Origin: Paraburkholderia translucens
GTDB taxonomy: Bacteria > Pseudomonadota > Gammaproteobacteria > Burkholderiales > Burkholderiaceae
Assembly (NCBI RefSeq): GCF_020881035.1
Contig: NZ_JAJITC010000029.1
Coordinates: 1-36,678, forward strand
DNA length: 36,678 nt
Direction: 5' to 3'
Shown here: positions 17,662-25,901 of the stretch, piece by piece
How the letters are laid out: each line of letters opens with the position of its first letter
Numbering within the stretch: the stretch's first letter is position 1
Made by a program: the position numbers and the translations under genes
The notes under the pieces: generated by a model
What the model was told of the DNA's origin: nothing
Seen by the model: the letters and a program-made list of their open reading frames with translations, nothing else
Databases searched by the model: none

Positions 17662-17871
17662 CTCGGCCCCGCGGCGCCGGGACGGCGGATCGATGCGGCC
17701 AGCGCGCAGCGCAGGGCGAACGGCAGAGGCGGGCGGCGCAGAGGCATCGCGCGGTCCTTGGTCAACGACGGGCCGGCGCGGCGGCAACGTAAAAACGCCT
17801 TGCCGGTTGAAACTATTGCAGGGGGCTCGCGCCTTCTCGAGTCCGCCGTGCGCGTGGCGATGCAGCGGCTG

Positions 17872-19029
17872 CTACGGGCGCACGTACACGGTCGGTTCGA
17901 CCGACAATCCACGCGGCAACGGATGGTCTTTCGGAAGACCGTCGTCGATCACGATCTTCACGAAGTTGCCGGTTGCGTTCTCGGCCGGAAACGCGGAGAA
18001 GCGCGAGTCGCTGCCGAGCTGCACGCTTTGCACGTGGCCATGCAGCTCGAGCTCGGGGTACGCGTCGACCTTGATTGTCACCTTGTCGCCGGGGCGCAAC
18101 CGGTCGAGCTGCGTTTCCTTATAGTTCGCGGTGATCCAGACCTCAGGCGTCACGATCGAGAAGAGTGTCGTGCCCGCCTGCAGGAACGTGCCATATTGCA
18201 CGTTGCGCCGCGTAATCCAGCCGTCCGACGGCGCGCGCACTTCGCACCACGACAGGTTCAGCTCCGCCTGTTCGAGCTGGACCTCTGCCTGCCGTACCTG
18301 CTGACGCCGTTCCTCGACCGTCGCTTCGACCTGGCGGATCTGCTGCGGCACGAGCGCTGCGGTTCGCAACTGCGCGCTCGCCTCGTCGACGTGGGCGGCG
18401 GCGGTCGCGTTCTCTGCATTGGCGACGTCGATGTTCTGCTGCGACGTCGCGCGGATGTCGACCGCATGCTGTCTTTCGTAGCTCGCCTGTGCCTCGCGCA
18501 GATTCGCATGCGCGGATTCGACCTGCGCTTTCGCCTGCGCATACTGCGCGGGATATTGCACCCGCGCGACGTCGAGTTTCACGACGGCCTTCAGCTGCGC
18601 CTGCGCGAGGCCTAACTGCGCCCTGGCCGCATCCACCTGGGTTTGATAGTCGCGCCTGTCGATCACGACCATCAGGTCGCCCTTGCGGACCCGGGTGTTG
18701 TCGTCGACAGCGAGCGTGCTCACGTAGCCGGATACCTTCGGCGCAATCGTGATGGCGTTGCCGTCGGTGTAGGCATCGTCGGTGCCTTCCTGGTTTCGCG
18801 TCGCGAACCACCAGCCGAACGCGGCGAGGCCGAGCACCACGACGACGACCGAAAGGACGATCAGCGGCTTCTTGCCGGGCCGCTTGCGCTCACCGCCATT
18901 TCCATCGCTGCCGTCGCTTCCGTCACCGTTGCCGGGGGCCTCCGTGCTCGCGTTGCGCTCGCCATGCTCGTTGCGCCTGGGCTCGTCGTGGGCGGGCGGC
19001 GAATGGTCATCGCTGCGCGGCTCAGTCAT
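17872..19029 (-). CDS. HlyD/EmrA family periplasmic adaptor of a drug efflux pump
   Basis: A 385-residue membrane-fusion protein. A hydrophilic, Asp/Gly-rich cytoplasmic tail (1-50) is followed by one membrane helix (~55-76), then DDAYTDGNAITIAPKVSGYV, the lipoyl-like half-motif. A long Ala/Gln-rich alpha-hairpin follows (~120-235), and the second lipoyl half is LSWCEVRAPSDGWITRRNV. The C-terminal beta domain ends GLSVEPTVYVRP. It links a DHA2 permease to an outer-membrane channel. It is intact, and is the first pump gene on the minus strand; a 210-base gap without a recognisable gene separates it from the permease. Since both partners are damaged, its present use is doubtful unless it works with another pump. 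Confidence 0.92.
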   Translation of the reverse strand: MTEPRSDDHSPPAHDEPRRNEHGERNASTEAPGNGDGSDGSDGNGGERKRPGKKPLIVLSVVVVVLGLAAFGWWFATRNQEGTDDAYTDGNAITIAPKVSGYVSTLAVDDNTRVRKGDLMVVIDRRDYQTQVDAARAQLGLAQAQLKAVVKLDVARVQYPAQYAQAKAQVESAHANLREAQASYERQHAVDIRATSQQNIDVANAENATAAAHVDEASAQLRTAALVPQQIRQVEATVEERRQQVRQAEVQLEQAELNLSWCEVRAPSDGWITRRNVQYGTFLQAGTTLFSIVTPEVWITANYKETQLDRLRPGDKVTIKVDAYPELELHGHVQSVQLGSDSRFSAFPAENATGNFVKIVIDDGLPKDHPLPRGLSVEPTVYVRP

Positions 19030-19062
19030 GGCGCGCCCTTCGCCGCGGTGCGGCCGGCCGCA

Positions 19063-19272
19063 TCAATGTGACCCATGCGACGAACGCCGCCTCGCGCGCT
19101 TGTCGTCGTGCTGCTCGGGTGCTTCGTCGTGTGATTCGTTGCCGTCGTCTTCGATGCGTGTGCTGCCACCGGTCGACGGCGCATCGCTTGCCGGAAACGT
19201 GTTTTCGACCGCCTCGTCGATCTGCTGCTCGCTGCGGTTCGAATGAGGGTGTTTTTCGCGGTTGGACATCAT
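19063..19272 (-). CDS. Small acidic conserved hypothetical protein
   Basis: A 69-residue hydrophilic protein with the central motif EQQIDEAVENTFPASDAPST, a short conserved signature (DEAV...FPASD.P) that I recall from many small proteobacterial proteins of unknown function. The C-terminal third is acidic and then basic (DDKRARRRSSHGSH). GGGAG stands just before tandem ATGs at 19270-19272 and 19267-19269; the second has the better spacing. It ends 33 bases before the HlyD start, so it may be co-transcribed with the pump genes. Confidence 0.75.
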   Translation of the reverse strand: MMSNREKHPHSNRSEQQIDEAVENTFPASDAPSTGGSTRIEDDGNESHDEAPEQHDDKRARRRSSHGSH

Positions 19273-19418
19273 TTGCTCCCTGGCGGGCCCATCCGACATC
19301 CAGCCAGCAAACCGCGTGCCGTGCGCGGGAGCCGCGAAGCGCTTCGGGAGCGGATGCAAACCGTGTTGGCGTTGCGGCGACGCGGTCATCGGCCCAGCGC
19401 AGCACGACGAGCGTAACC

Positions 19419-20036
19419 CTAGCGGTTCGCGAGCCGGCCCGCGCGGCGCAGCGCATCGATGAGTTCGCCGCGAGCACGCTCGCGCGTCTGGGGATCCGGC
19501 GCGCGCAGCACGTAAGACGGATGCCAGGTCGCGATGACCTTGAGGCCTTCGTGCTCGATCGTCTTGCCGAAAGCGGCATTGAGCCGTGCCCCCGGCTGCT
19601 CGAGCAACGCCTTCAGCGCAGTGGCGCCGAGCGCCACGACGACGCGCGGCTGCTCGCGCGCCAGTTCCCGTTCGAGCCAGTACCGGCACGCTTCAAATTC
19701 CCGCTGGGCCGGACTCTTGTGCATCCGGCGCTTGCCGCGCGGCTCCCATTTGAAATGTTTGACCGCGTTGGTGATGTAGACATCGTGTCGGTCGATGCCG
19801 GCTTCTTTCAGCGCGTCGTCGAGCAGCGCGCCGGCCGGGCCCACGAACGGCTTGCCGTGACGGTCTTCCTGGTCACCGGGTTGTTCACCGACGAGCATGA
19901 CGGGCGCATGCTTCGGCCCTTCGCCGCCGACCGCCTGGGTCGCCCGCGCCCAGAGCGGACAGCGCCGGCATTCGTCGAGGCGCGCCGGCTGCTGCCCGGG
20001 ATCGAAATGGGCTTTGTCGTCGGCATCGTGTTCCAT
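19419..20036 (-). CDS. udgX: UdgX family uracil-DNA glycosylase
   Basis: A 205-residue protein that removes uracil from DNA or, as in UdgX, becomes covalently trapped on the abasic product. Motif A reads GEQPGDQEDRHGKPFVGPAG (E51 in GEQPGDQ), and motif C is ATWHPSYVLRAP. Between them lies KRRMH with H106, the UdgX-specific loop whose His makes the covalent bond; the described proteins have KRRIH, so Ile is Met here. C23 and C26 (ECRRCPLW) and C117 (EACRYW) are probable iron-sulphur ligands. The start at 20036 has GAGG six bases upstream, and longer frames upstream look like non-coding sequence. It is divergent from the SDR remnant and about 5 kb from Ku/LigD, in a region rich in repair genes. 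Confidence 0.92.
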   Translation of the reverse strand: MEHDADDKAHFDPGQQPARLDECRRCPLWARATQAVGGEGPKHAPVMLVGEQPGDQEDRHGKPFVGPAGALLDDALKEAGIDRHDVYITNAVKHFKWEPRGKRRMHKSPAQREFEACRYWLERELAREQPRVVVALGATALKALLEQPGARLNAAFGKTIEHEGLKVIATWHPSYVLRAPDPQTRERARGELIDALRRAGRLANR

Positions 20037-20274
20037 GGGGTCCTCGCATCTGCGTCGCGCAGGGTGCCGCGCGGGCGCACAGCCCGCCTTACGTGGACGG
20101 GGCAATATCCGTTCCCGTCGCCGGCATCGTTGGGCGTCGGCCTGTGGATGGAATGCCGGTTGCTTAGGGGTGCATGCAGGCTGGCGCGCCGCGGCAAACG
20201 GTTCGGTCTCGCACAAGGCGATTGGCGCCGTGCCTGCTCGGTCGGTCCGTATAGCGAGAAGAGGCGAGAAGAAC

Positions 20275-20490
20275 ATGAAACGAGCGACATGGCCTTCCCC
20301 GGTAGTGGTGACCGGCGCGCTGGCCGACGTTCGCGCGGCTGGCGCGACAGCCTTGCCGATTTCACTGGAGGTCAGCGAAGCCGCAGCGGTCCAGGCCGCT
20401 GCCGAGCGCATCGAAAACGAGTTGGGGCCGATCGACGTCCGGGTCGACCACGCGATGCCGACCGTGTTCTCCCCGTTGAGCGGCACGACG
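20275..20490 (+). pseudogene. SDR family oxidoreductase, fragment with internal and C-terminal deletions
   Basis: From the ATG at 20275 (GAGAAGAAC upstream) the frame begins MKRATWPSPVVVTGA, the start of a Rossmann-fold SDR. It jumps directly to LADVRAAGATALPISLEVSE and continues AAAERIENELGPIDV. The NADP-binding GxxxGxG region and about 30-35 residues are missing in frame. The usual WVNNAM is changed to RVDHAM, which points to relaxed selection. SDR resemblance ends after TVFSPLSGTT, near 20490, where GH15 sequence takes over in another frame. It cannot bind cofactor and is non-functional. Confidence 0.75.
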
Positions 20491-20516
20491 CTCGGCATGG
20501 CTGCTGTGAGCGTCGC

Positions 20517-21449
20517 GCCTTTCGCGAGGAGGCGGTGGCATGGCGCGACTGGCTCGTGCGGGCCGTCGCCGGACACCCGAGCGACATGCAGATCGTCTAT
20601 GCGGTCGACGGTTCGCGGCATATCGCCGAGTGGATCTGCGACTGGCTGCCCGGCTACGAAGGCGCGACCCCGGTACGCTTCGGCAACCTCGCGGTATCGC
20701 AAAGCCAGCACGACATCTATGGCGAAGTCATGAATGCGCTGTACGTTGCCCGCCGGCATGGCCTGCCGCCGGATGACGACGTCTGGGAGCTCGAGCGCCG
20801 GATGGCGGATCACGTTGGACGGATATGGAGAGAGCCGGACAATGGCTTGTGGGAGCTACGGCGTGAACCGAGGCACTACACGTTGTCGAAGGCGATGTGC
20901 TGGGTCGCGCTCGATCGCGCGATCCGTTGTGCGAGGGACTTCGGCGAGGCCTCGCGCGTAGCGCATTGGAAGCATCTTGCCGCACGCCTGCATCGCGATA
21001 TCTGCCAGCGAGGCTTCAACCGCGCATTGAATTGCTTTACACAATCGTACGGCAGCGATCAGATCGACGCGAGCCTGCTGCTTCTACCTCTGTTTGGGTT
21101 CCTGCCCGTCGACGATCCCCGGATTGCCGCTACGGTCGATGCGATCGAGCGAAATCTCATGAAGGACGGACTCGTGCGGCGCTATCGAAGCGAGTTGCCC
21201 GAAGGCGCATTCCTCGCATGCAGCCTGTGGCTCGTGCAGATCCGCAAGATGCAGGGCCGCGACGACACGGCAAGGGAACTGTTCGACCGCGTCGTGGCGC
21301 TGCGCAACGACGTGGGACTGCTGGCCGAGGAGTACGACACCTCGCTGAACCGGCAGTGCGGCAATTTTCCACTGACGCTGTCGCACGTCGCGTTGATCGG
21401 TGCGGCGCATGCGCTCGACGATGTGGACTATCTCGCTCTTCATCGGTGA
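20517..21449 (+). pseudogene. Glycoside hydrolase family 15 protein, N-terminal half deleted
   Basis: About 310 codons of the C-terminal half of a GH15 glucoamylase/trehalase-like enzyme. It begins AFREEAVAWRDWLVRAVAG and continues through WICDWLPGYEGATPVRFGN, the catalytic-acid region DNGLWELRREPRHY, QSYGSDQIDASLLLLPLFGF and the catalytic-base region GLLAEEYD. It ends at a normal C-terminus at 21449. Intact proteins are about 600 residues, so the beta-sandwich domain and the first barrel helices are missing. No start codon with a ribosome-binding site exists in this frame; the first in-frame ATG is at 20586. The fragment is fused out of frame to the SDR remnant, so one deletion probably removed the end of one gene and the start of the next. 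Confidence 0.82.
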
Positions 21450-21569
21450 TCCGAGCCGAGCCGCATCCAGTGTCCCGGGGGCACGTTCTCAGGTGGAACG
21501 CAGTTTGCGTCATGAAGCCCAGGTCGGTCCCGGCGAGGCTCATCCGGCCGGCGATGCGAGGAGGGCGAC

Positions 21570-22280
21570 ATGAGCGTGATGTCCGTGCAACTGCATTGGA
21601 GCGACGTGCTCGTTCGCATCGTGCTGGCGCTGGTTGCGGGCGCATTGATCGGGGTCGACCGCAGCGAGGCGGGCAAGACGGCGGGTTTGCGGACGACGAT
21701 TCTGGTTTGCCTTGCCGCGTGCATCGCGATGCTTCAGGTGAACGCGCTTCTCGGACTGTCCGGCAAGTCTGCCGACTCGTTCGTCAGGCTGGACCTGATG
21801 CGCCTGCCACTCGGCATCCTGACGGGCGTCGGCTTCATCGGGGCGGGGGCGGTGTTTCGCCGCGATGGGCTGATAACCGGCGTGACCACCGCAGCCACGT
21901 TGTGGTTCGTCACCGTGATCGGACTTTGCATCGGCGGCGGCCAGCTCGTGCTTGGCGTGCTGGGGCTCGGACTCGGATTGATCGTGCTGTGGGCGCTGCA
22001 GCCGCTCGAGCACCGTCTGACCCGCGACAAGCGTGCGTGGCTCACGCTTGGCTACGGGCGCGATGCAGCAGGCCGGGACGCGCTGCTGGAACGGCTGCGA
22101 GCCGCGGGCTTTGCGTTGGAATGCCGGGGAGTCCGGCAAACGGACGAGGAAGGTGGCGTCGAGGAGCGGCTCGTCGTGAGTTGGCGCGACCGCTCCGATT
22201 CCGACGACATGGCGAAGATCCTGAGCGCCGCCACGACCTCGGCCGGGTTGAGATCGGCATGCTGGGCGTCGATCGGCTAG
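21570..22280 (+). CDS. MgtC/SapB family inner-membrane protein
   Basis: A 236-residue protein with the MgtC core: VLALVAGALIGVDRSEAGKT near residue 20, GLRTTILVCLAACIAML, and LPLGILTGVGFIGAGAVFRR followed by GLITGVTTAATLW, giving about four to five membrane helices. The last ~75 residues form a soluble ACT-like tail (RRLRAAGFALECRGV type). MgtC proteins modulate F-ATPase and magnesium or acid-stress survival in some pathogens; the environmental role is less clear. GAGGAGG lies five bases before the ATG. It follows the GH15 remnant by 120 bases, which contain no gene. Confidence 0.92.
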   Translation: MSVMSVQLHWSDVLVRIVLALVAGALIGVDRSEAGKTAGLRTTILVCLAACIAMLQVNALLGLSGKSADSFVRLDLMRLPLGILTGVGFIGAGAVFRRDGLITGVTTAATLWFVTVIGLCIGGGQLVLGVLGLGLGLIVLWALQPLEHRLTRDKRAWLTLGYGRDAAGRDALLERLRAAGFALECRGVRQTDEEGGVEERLVVSWRDRSDSDDMAKILSAATTSAGLRSACWASIG

Positions 22281-22600
22281 GACCCTGATCGAGCATGTCA
22301 CCGGATGTCGCGGTGCCTACGGAGCGGGCTGGGGATCATGAACGGGCCGCAGCGGCACACGAGCGCTACCGGGCAGGTACAGAGCTTGCGAAGCACGGGT
22401 ACGGGCCGCAGGTGCTGCAGCGGCAGCAGGTCCGGACATTGACTGAAAGAGTCATCCCAAGCCGGGGGCATGCGTGCGCTGGAGTAGGTTCAATTCGGGA
22501 TGCAGAGTATCGATTGTGGCCCTGATCATGCGGACGAGGCATGTAATGGGGCGCCTTCCCGAGGCTTCCGGCAGGATTCAACATCTCAAAGGAGAGTAAC
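22281..22600. other. Gene-free spacer upstream of csbD-like gene
   Basis: The 320 bases contain no gene I can support; an open frame at 22295-22525 has no ribosome-binding site and no recognisable sequence. A small inverted repeat GACT-GAAAG-AGTC occurs around 22440-22452. The stretch presumably carries the promoter of the stress protein that follows, but I cannot point to convincing -35 and -10 boxes. Confidence 0.4.
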
Positions 22601-22804
22601 GTGAACGAAGACATCACAGCTGGCAAGTGGAAGCAATTGATCGGCAAGGCGAAGGCCGCGTGGGGCGAACTGACGGACGATGACCTCACCCGCGCCGAAG
22701 GACGTGCCGAGCGGCTTACCGGGATCATCCAGGAGCGCTACGGCAAGACTCGCGAAGAAGCGCAACAGGAAGTCCGTCGCTTCTTCGATGCAAATCGCGA
22801 CTAG
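22601..22804 (+). CDS. CsbD family stress-response protein
   Basis: A 67-residue hydrophilic protein starting with GTG at 22601, preceded by AAAGGAGAG with ideal spacing. The sequence has the CsbD pattern: ITAGKWKQLIGKAKAAWGEL near the start, then the D/E-rich turn TDDDLTRAEG and a helical tail. CsbD-like proteins are abundant small proteins induced by general or envelope stress; their molecular role is unknown. It stands alone, and the convergent MFS gene ends 118 bases further on. Confidence 0.93.
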   Translation: MNEDITAGKWKQLIGKAKAAWGELTDDDLTRAEGRAERLTGIIQERYGKTREEAQQEVRRFFDANRD

Positions 22805-22922
22805 CTGCGGTAGGGTATTTTCGTCATCGCTCACCCGCTAGCATGATCACCTTCGAGCGCACCGGAGCCGTCATCGAGCGCTGCCGATCGCGTTCCCGAC
22901 GAAGCCCGGTGCCGGAAGGTGC

Positions 22923-24134
22923 TCAGCGCCGCAGCGAAGGTTGGCGGCGATCCACCGCGAGTGCGATCGCCGCCAGCACAACCGATATTGCCGAGAACGT
23001 CGCATTCGCCCAGAAGTGTCCGGCGAAGCGCGACAGCAACGCGATGCCTACCACCGGCAGCGAATTGCCGGTATAGCAGCACAGCAGATAGGCGGAGAGC
23101 AGCTCGGCTCGCCGCTCCGCGGGCGCCATCCTGTTTGCCTCCTGAAGACTGCCGCGAAAGCCGAGCGCACAGGCGACGCCGCAAACTGCCGTCGCCAGGA
23201 TCAACAATGCGAGCGATCCTGCGGCTTGGGCCCATAGCAGGAGAGCCAGGCTTGGCGGGAGCAGCCACAAACCCGTCCTCATCGCGGCGCGCGCGGCCAG
23301 CGCCGACGTTGCGACGACGGTGATTGCGCTGGTGGCGAACAGCTCCGCCACCACAGCGCCGCTCAAGGCGGGGCTGTGCTCGTGCATGCTGTTCTCGAGC
23401 AGATTGGGGAGTAGCGCCGCGTAGAATCCGAGCAGCGAAAAGGTGGCGAAGGCCGTGACGGCGGGGGTAATGAACGGCACGCGCAAGTCGGCCGGCACAC
23501 CGACATGAAAGTCGAGCGACAGTTTCCCGATACTGCGCACGCGCTGTTGCACCGTTTCCCGCGACAGTGCGGTCAGTGCAGCCATGGCGGCGAGGATCGT
23601 CAGATAGACCACAAAAACGGTGTGTAGCGGCGCGGGCGCAAACTGCGCGAGCAGACCCGCCAGCAATGCGCCGGCTGCGAGACCGGCAAGATTGATCGCG
23701 GCGGCGAGGCGGCTCGCGGGCGCGGCGTCGTTGCCCGGATGCAGCTCGGTGATCCATGCCGTCGCCGTCGCCGCGCCGACGCCGATCGCGAGGCCGCTCG
23801 CCGCCCGCGCAACGAAGAGCCATGCGGGACCCGTGGCGAACAGGAATAGCAGGGTGCTCACCATCGCGATCGCAAGCATGAGCAGGCTGACCGGCCGACG
23901 GCCCGCCTGGTCTGACACACGGCCGAACAGGAATGTCGCGCCGAGATTGCCGATGACGTAGGCAGCGTAGATGAGCGTCACCATCAGCTCTGACAGCGCG
24001 AAAGCGCGCTGATAGAGGGGATACAGCGGGGTGACGAGCGGGCTGCCCGCATAGAGCACGCCAAGCAGGGCGGTCGCCGAAGTCAGCGACGCCTGGCGAT
24101 CGAGCGTGACGCGCGATTGCAAGCGCGAATCCAT
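22923..24134 (-). CDS. MFS transporter
   Basis: A 403-residue permease with 12 predicted helices in two halves. The loop 2-3 signature of the major facilitator family is LFGRVSDQAGRRPVSLLMLA, and helix 4 begins FVARAASGLAIGVGAATATA. The second half carries FRGSLQEANRMAPAERRAEL between helices 10 and 11. The start at 24134 follows GGGAGAGAGG. A longer frame from 24173 has no ribosome-binding site. It is an inner-membrane, proton-coupled transporter of the Bcr/YcaD-like type; nothing nearby tells the substrate. It lies on its own between CsbD and DUF3175. Confidence 0.9.
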   Translation of the reverse strand: MDSRLQSRVTLDRQASLTSATALLGVLYAGSPLVTPLYPLYQRAFALSELMVTLIYAAYVIGNLGATFLFGRVSDQAGRRPVSLLMLAIAMVSTLLFLFATGPAWLFVARAASGLAIGVGAATATAWITELHPGNDAAPASRLAAAINLAGLAAGALLAGLLAQFAPAPLHTVFVVYLTILAAMAALTALSRETVQQRVRSIGKLSLDFHVGVPADLRVPFITPAVTAFATFSLLGFYAALLPNLLENSMHEHSPALSGAVVAELFATSAITVVATSALAARAAMRTGLWLLPPSLALLLWAQAAGSLALLILATAVCGVACALGFRGSLQEANRMAPAERRAELLSAYLLCCYTGNSLPVVGIALLSRFAGHFWANATFSAISVVLAAIALAVDRRQPSLRR

Positions 24135-24295
24135 GCCTCTCTCCCACAGTGCGCATTGCGCAGGAGCACGCAATCGACATTCCCGCGCTGCACCGACGAT
24201 GGCGTGCAGAAGCGGCCGACATCATGCCAGGGCCGAGCTTTCGCACATGCTGCCGGGGATGGTTTTCGTCCCGCTCGCGCGGCCACTCCGAGGAT

Positions 24296-24688
24296 TCACC
24301 GCGAGCCGCGTCCGAACGCTTCGCGCAGCTTGCGCTTCGCCTGTTGCAGCACGTTGCGCCGTGTCTGGGGCAAATTTCTGCCGGCCCGGTTCACATAAAA
24401 GTTCAACATCGACATCGCCGATTGAAACGGCGTGCCCTTGCGCCGCCTGCTTCGCGTAGAAGAACGCTTCAACGACTGCGCGATTTCTTCCGCGCTGCCT
24501 GACTTGAAGATGCCCCCCTCGATATCCATCGCGTCGCTGGTTTCCATCACCTGATGCGACCAGCGGTTGGAGCGCTGGCTCGCACTTTTCCGGCTGGGGC
24601 GGGCGTGGTCTGCGCGCGCATGGCGTTGACGCGGCGGGCGGCCAGCACGGCGGCGCGTCGAGGGATGAGCGGACTGTGAGCGTGACAT
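24296..24688 (-). CDS. DUF3175 domain-containing protein
   Basis: A 130-residue, very basic protein. The first 45 residues are Arg/Ser-rich and probably disordered (RRRAGRPPRQRHARADHARP). The conserved part follows: RWSHQVMETSDAMDIEGGIF, then SLKRSSTRSRRRKGTPFQSA and a helix ending MSMLNFYVNRAGRNLPQTRR. This is the DUF3175 pattern. Function is unknown; the strong positive charge and the KRS-like repeats suggest nucleic-acid contact. GAGGG precedes the ATG at 24688. It is transcribed divergently from Ku, 238 bases away, and such a neighbourhood could mean a role in DNA protection; that is inference. Confidence 0.85.
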   Translation of the reverse strand: MSRSQSAHPSTRRRAGRPPRQRHARADHARPSRKSASQRSNRWSHQVMETSDAMDIEGGIFKSGSAEEIAQSLKRSSTRSRRRKGTPFQSAMSMLNFYVNRAGRNLPQTRRNVLQQAKRKLREAFGRGSR

Positions 24689-24926
24689 GGTGCCCTCGTC
24701 TGAATAGGTTTGGCGTTGCGGAAATACTGCGAGCGCGCAATACACATGCCAAAACTGGCTCGCACATGCGCTGCGGCAAGTTCGTCAAAAGCCCAAGGAG
24801 CGGCAGGCGCGGGCACCGGTTTTGCTGATTCGACAGAGAGCCGCTGCGCGACGCAGCAACCAGCCGAACCCGACAGTCGCTCGCCGTCGCCGATGAGGGC
24901 GCCCGACGAACGTGGCAGGAGGCATC

Positions 24927-25865
24927 ATGACGCGCGCAATCTGGAGGGGGGGCATCAGCTTCGGCCTCGTCTATGTGCCGGTGCAGATTTATCCGGCGAC
25001 GACGACGCGGCACACGAGCTTCAGTCTGCTCGACAAACACTCGATCGATCCCATTGGCTACCGGCAGATCAACAAGCGCACCGGCAAGGAAGTCGCACGC
25101 GAAAACATCGTGCGCGGCTTCGAGTACGAGAAAGGCAAGTACGTCGTGCTTGACGACGACGAGATCCGGGCTGCCAATCCGGAATCGACGCAGACGGTCG
25201 ACATCCTTGCCTTCGTCGACGCGTCCGAGATTTCCTTTCTTTATCTCGATACGCCTTACTACCTGGTACCCGAGCGCCGCGGCGAGAAAACCTACGCGCT
25301 GTTGCGCGATGCGCTTTCCAGTACCGGCAGGATCGGCATTGCGAGCGTCGTGTTGCACAGCAAGCAGCATCTGGCGGCGTTGGTTGCCGCGGGAGGCATG
25401 CTGGCGCTCGATACGCTGCGCTGGTCCGACGAGGTCCGTCCGCTCGACGGGCTGCGCCTGCCGGACGAGCGTGCGAGCAAGACTGGCGTGACGGCGCGCG
25501 AACTCGACATGGCGAAGAAGCTGATCGACGACATGACGACCGCGTGGAACCCTGACGACTATCACGATACGTTCCACGACAAGATCCTTGCACTCGTGGA
25601 CAGGAAGATCAGGGAAGGCAAGACCAGGGAGGTCGGCACCATCGAGGCGAGCGCGGCGCCCAGTACGCGGCAGACGGCGGAAATCGTGGATCTGTCGGAA
25701 CTGCTCAGGCGCAGTCTGGGGCGGCGCAATGCAAAGGGCGGCGAGTCCGCCGGGGACGAAACCGGGCCCGCAGAACTATCGTCCCCGCGAAGCAAGCGCC
25801 GCGCGACAAGCAGTGTGCGCCGATCCAGCCAGCGCACGACGTCGCCGCGCAGCCGCCGCGCGTAG
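24927..25865 (+). CDS. ku: Non-homologous end-joining protein Ku
   Basis: A 312-residue Ku homodimer subunit that threads onto DNA ends and recruits LigD. It begins MTRAIWRGGISFGLVYVPVQ, the hallmark N-terminus, with NKRTGKEVARENIVRGFEYE and YYLVPERRGEKTYALLRDAL in the beta-barrel core, and WNPDDYHDTFHDKILALVDR before the C-terminal tail. The last ~45 residues are Ser/Arg-rich (PRSKRRATSSVRRSSQRTT), like the basic DNA-binding tails of other bacterial Ku proteins. AGGAGG lies five bases before the ATG. The ligase gene follows 36 bases later on the same strand, so the two make one operon. Confidence 0.95.
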   Translation: MTRAIWRGGISFGLVYVPVQIYPATTTRHTSFSLLDKHSIDPIGYRQINKRTGKEVARENIVRGFEYEKGKYVVLDDDEIRAANPESTQTVDILAFVDASEISFLYLDTPYYLVPERRGEKTYALLRDALSSTGRIGIASVVLHSKQHLAALVAAGGMLALDTLRWSDEVRPLDGLRLPDERASKTGVTARELDMAKKLIDDMTTAWNPDDYHDTFHDKILALVDRKIREGKTREVGTIEASAAPSTRQTAEIVDLSELLRRSLGRRNAKGGESAGDETGPAELSSPRSKRRATSSVRRSSQRTTSPRSRRA

Positions 25866-25901
25866 TGCCGGCATGCGTGAACGCAACGACGAATTCCGAC
25901 C

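Noticed and set aside
17662..17871. A gene in the gap between the HlyD and DHA2 genes
   Set aside because: The only open frame is arginine-rich with no ribosome-binding site and no protein-like sequence.
19068..20516. Upstream extension of the GH15 frame as one 793-residue protein
   Set aside because: The first ~480 codons run antisense to the small acidic gene and udgX and have no GH15 features; only the part from ~20517 is GH15.
22295..22525. 76-codon frame upstream of the CsbD gene
   Set aside because: No ribosome-binding site, no recognisable sequence and no link to neighbours.
24750..24780. Sequence TGGCTCGCACATGCG upstream of ku as a sigma-54 promoter
   Set aside because: The -24 element has a mismatch and the -12 TTGC is absent at the correct spacing.
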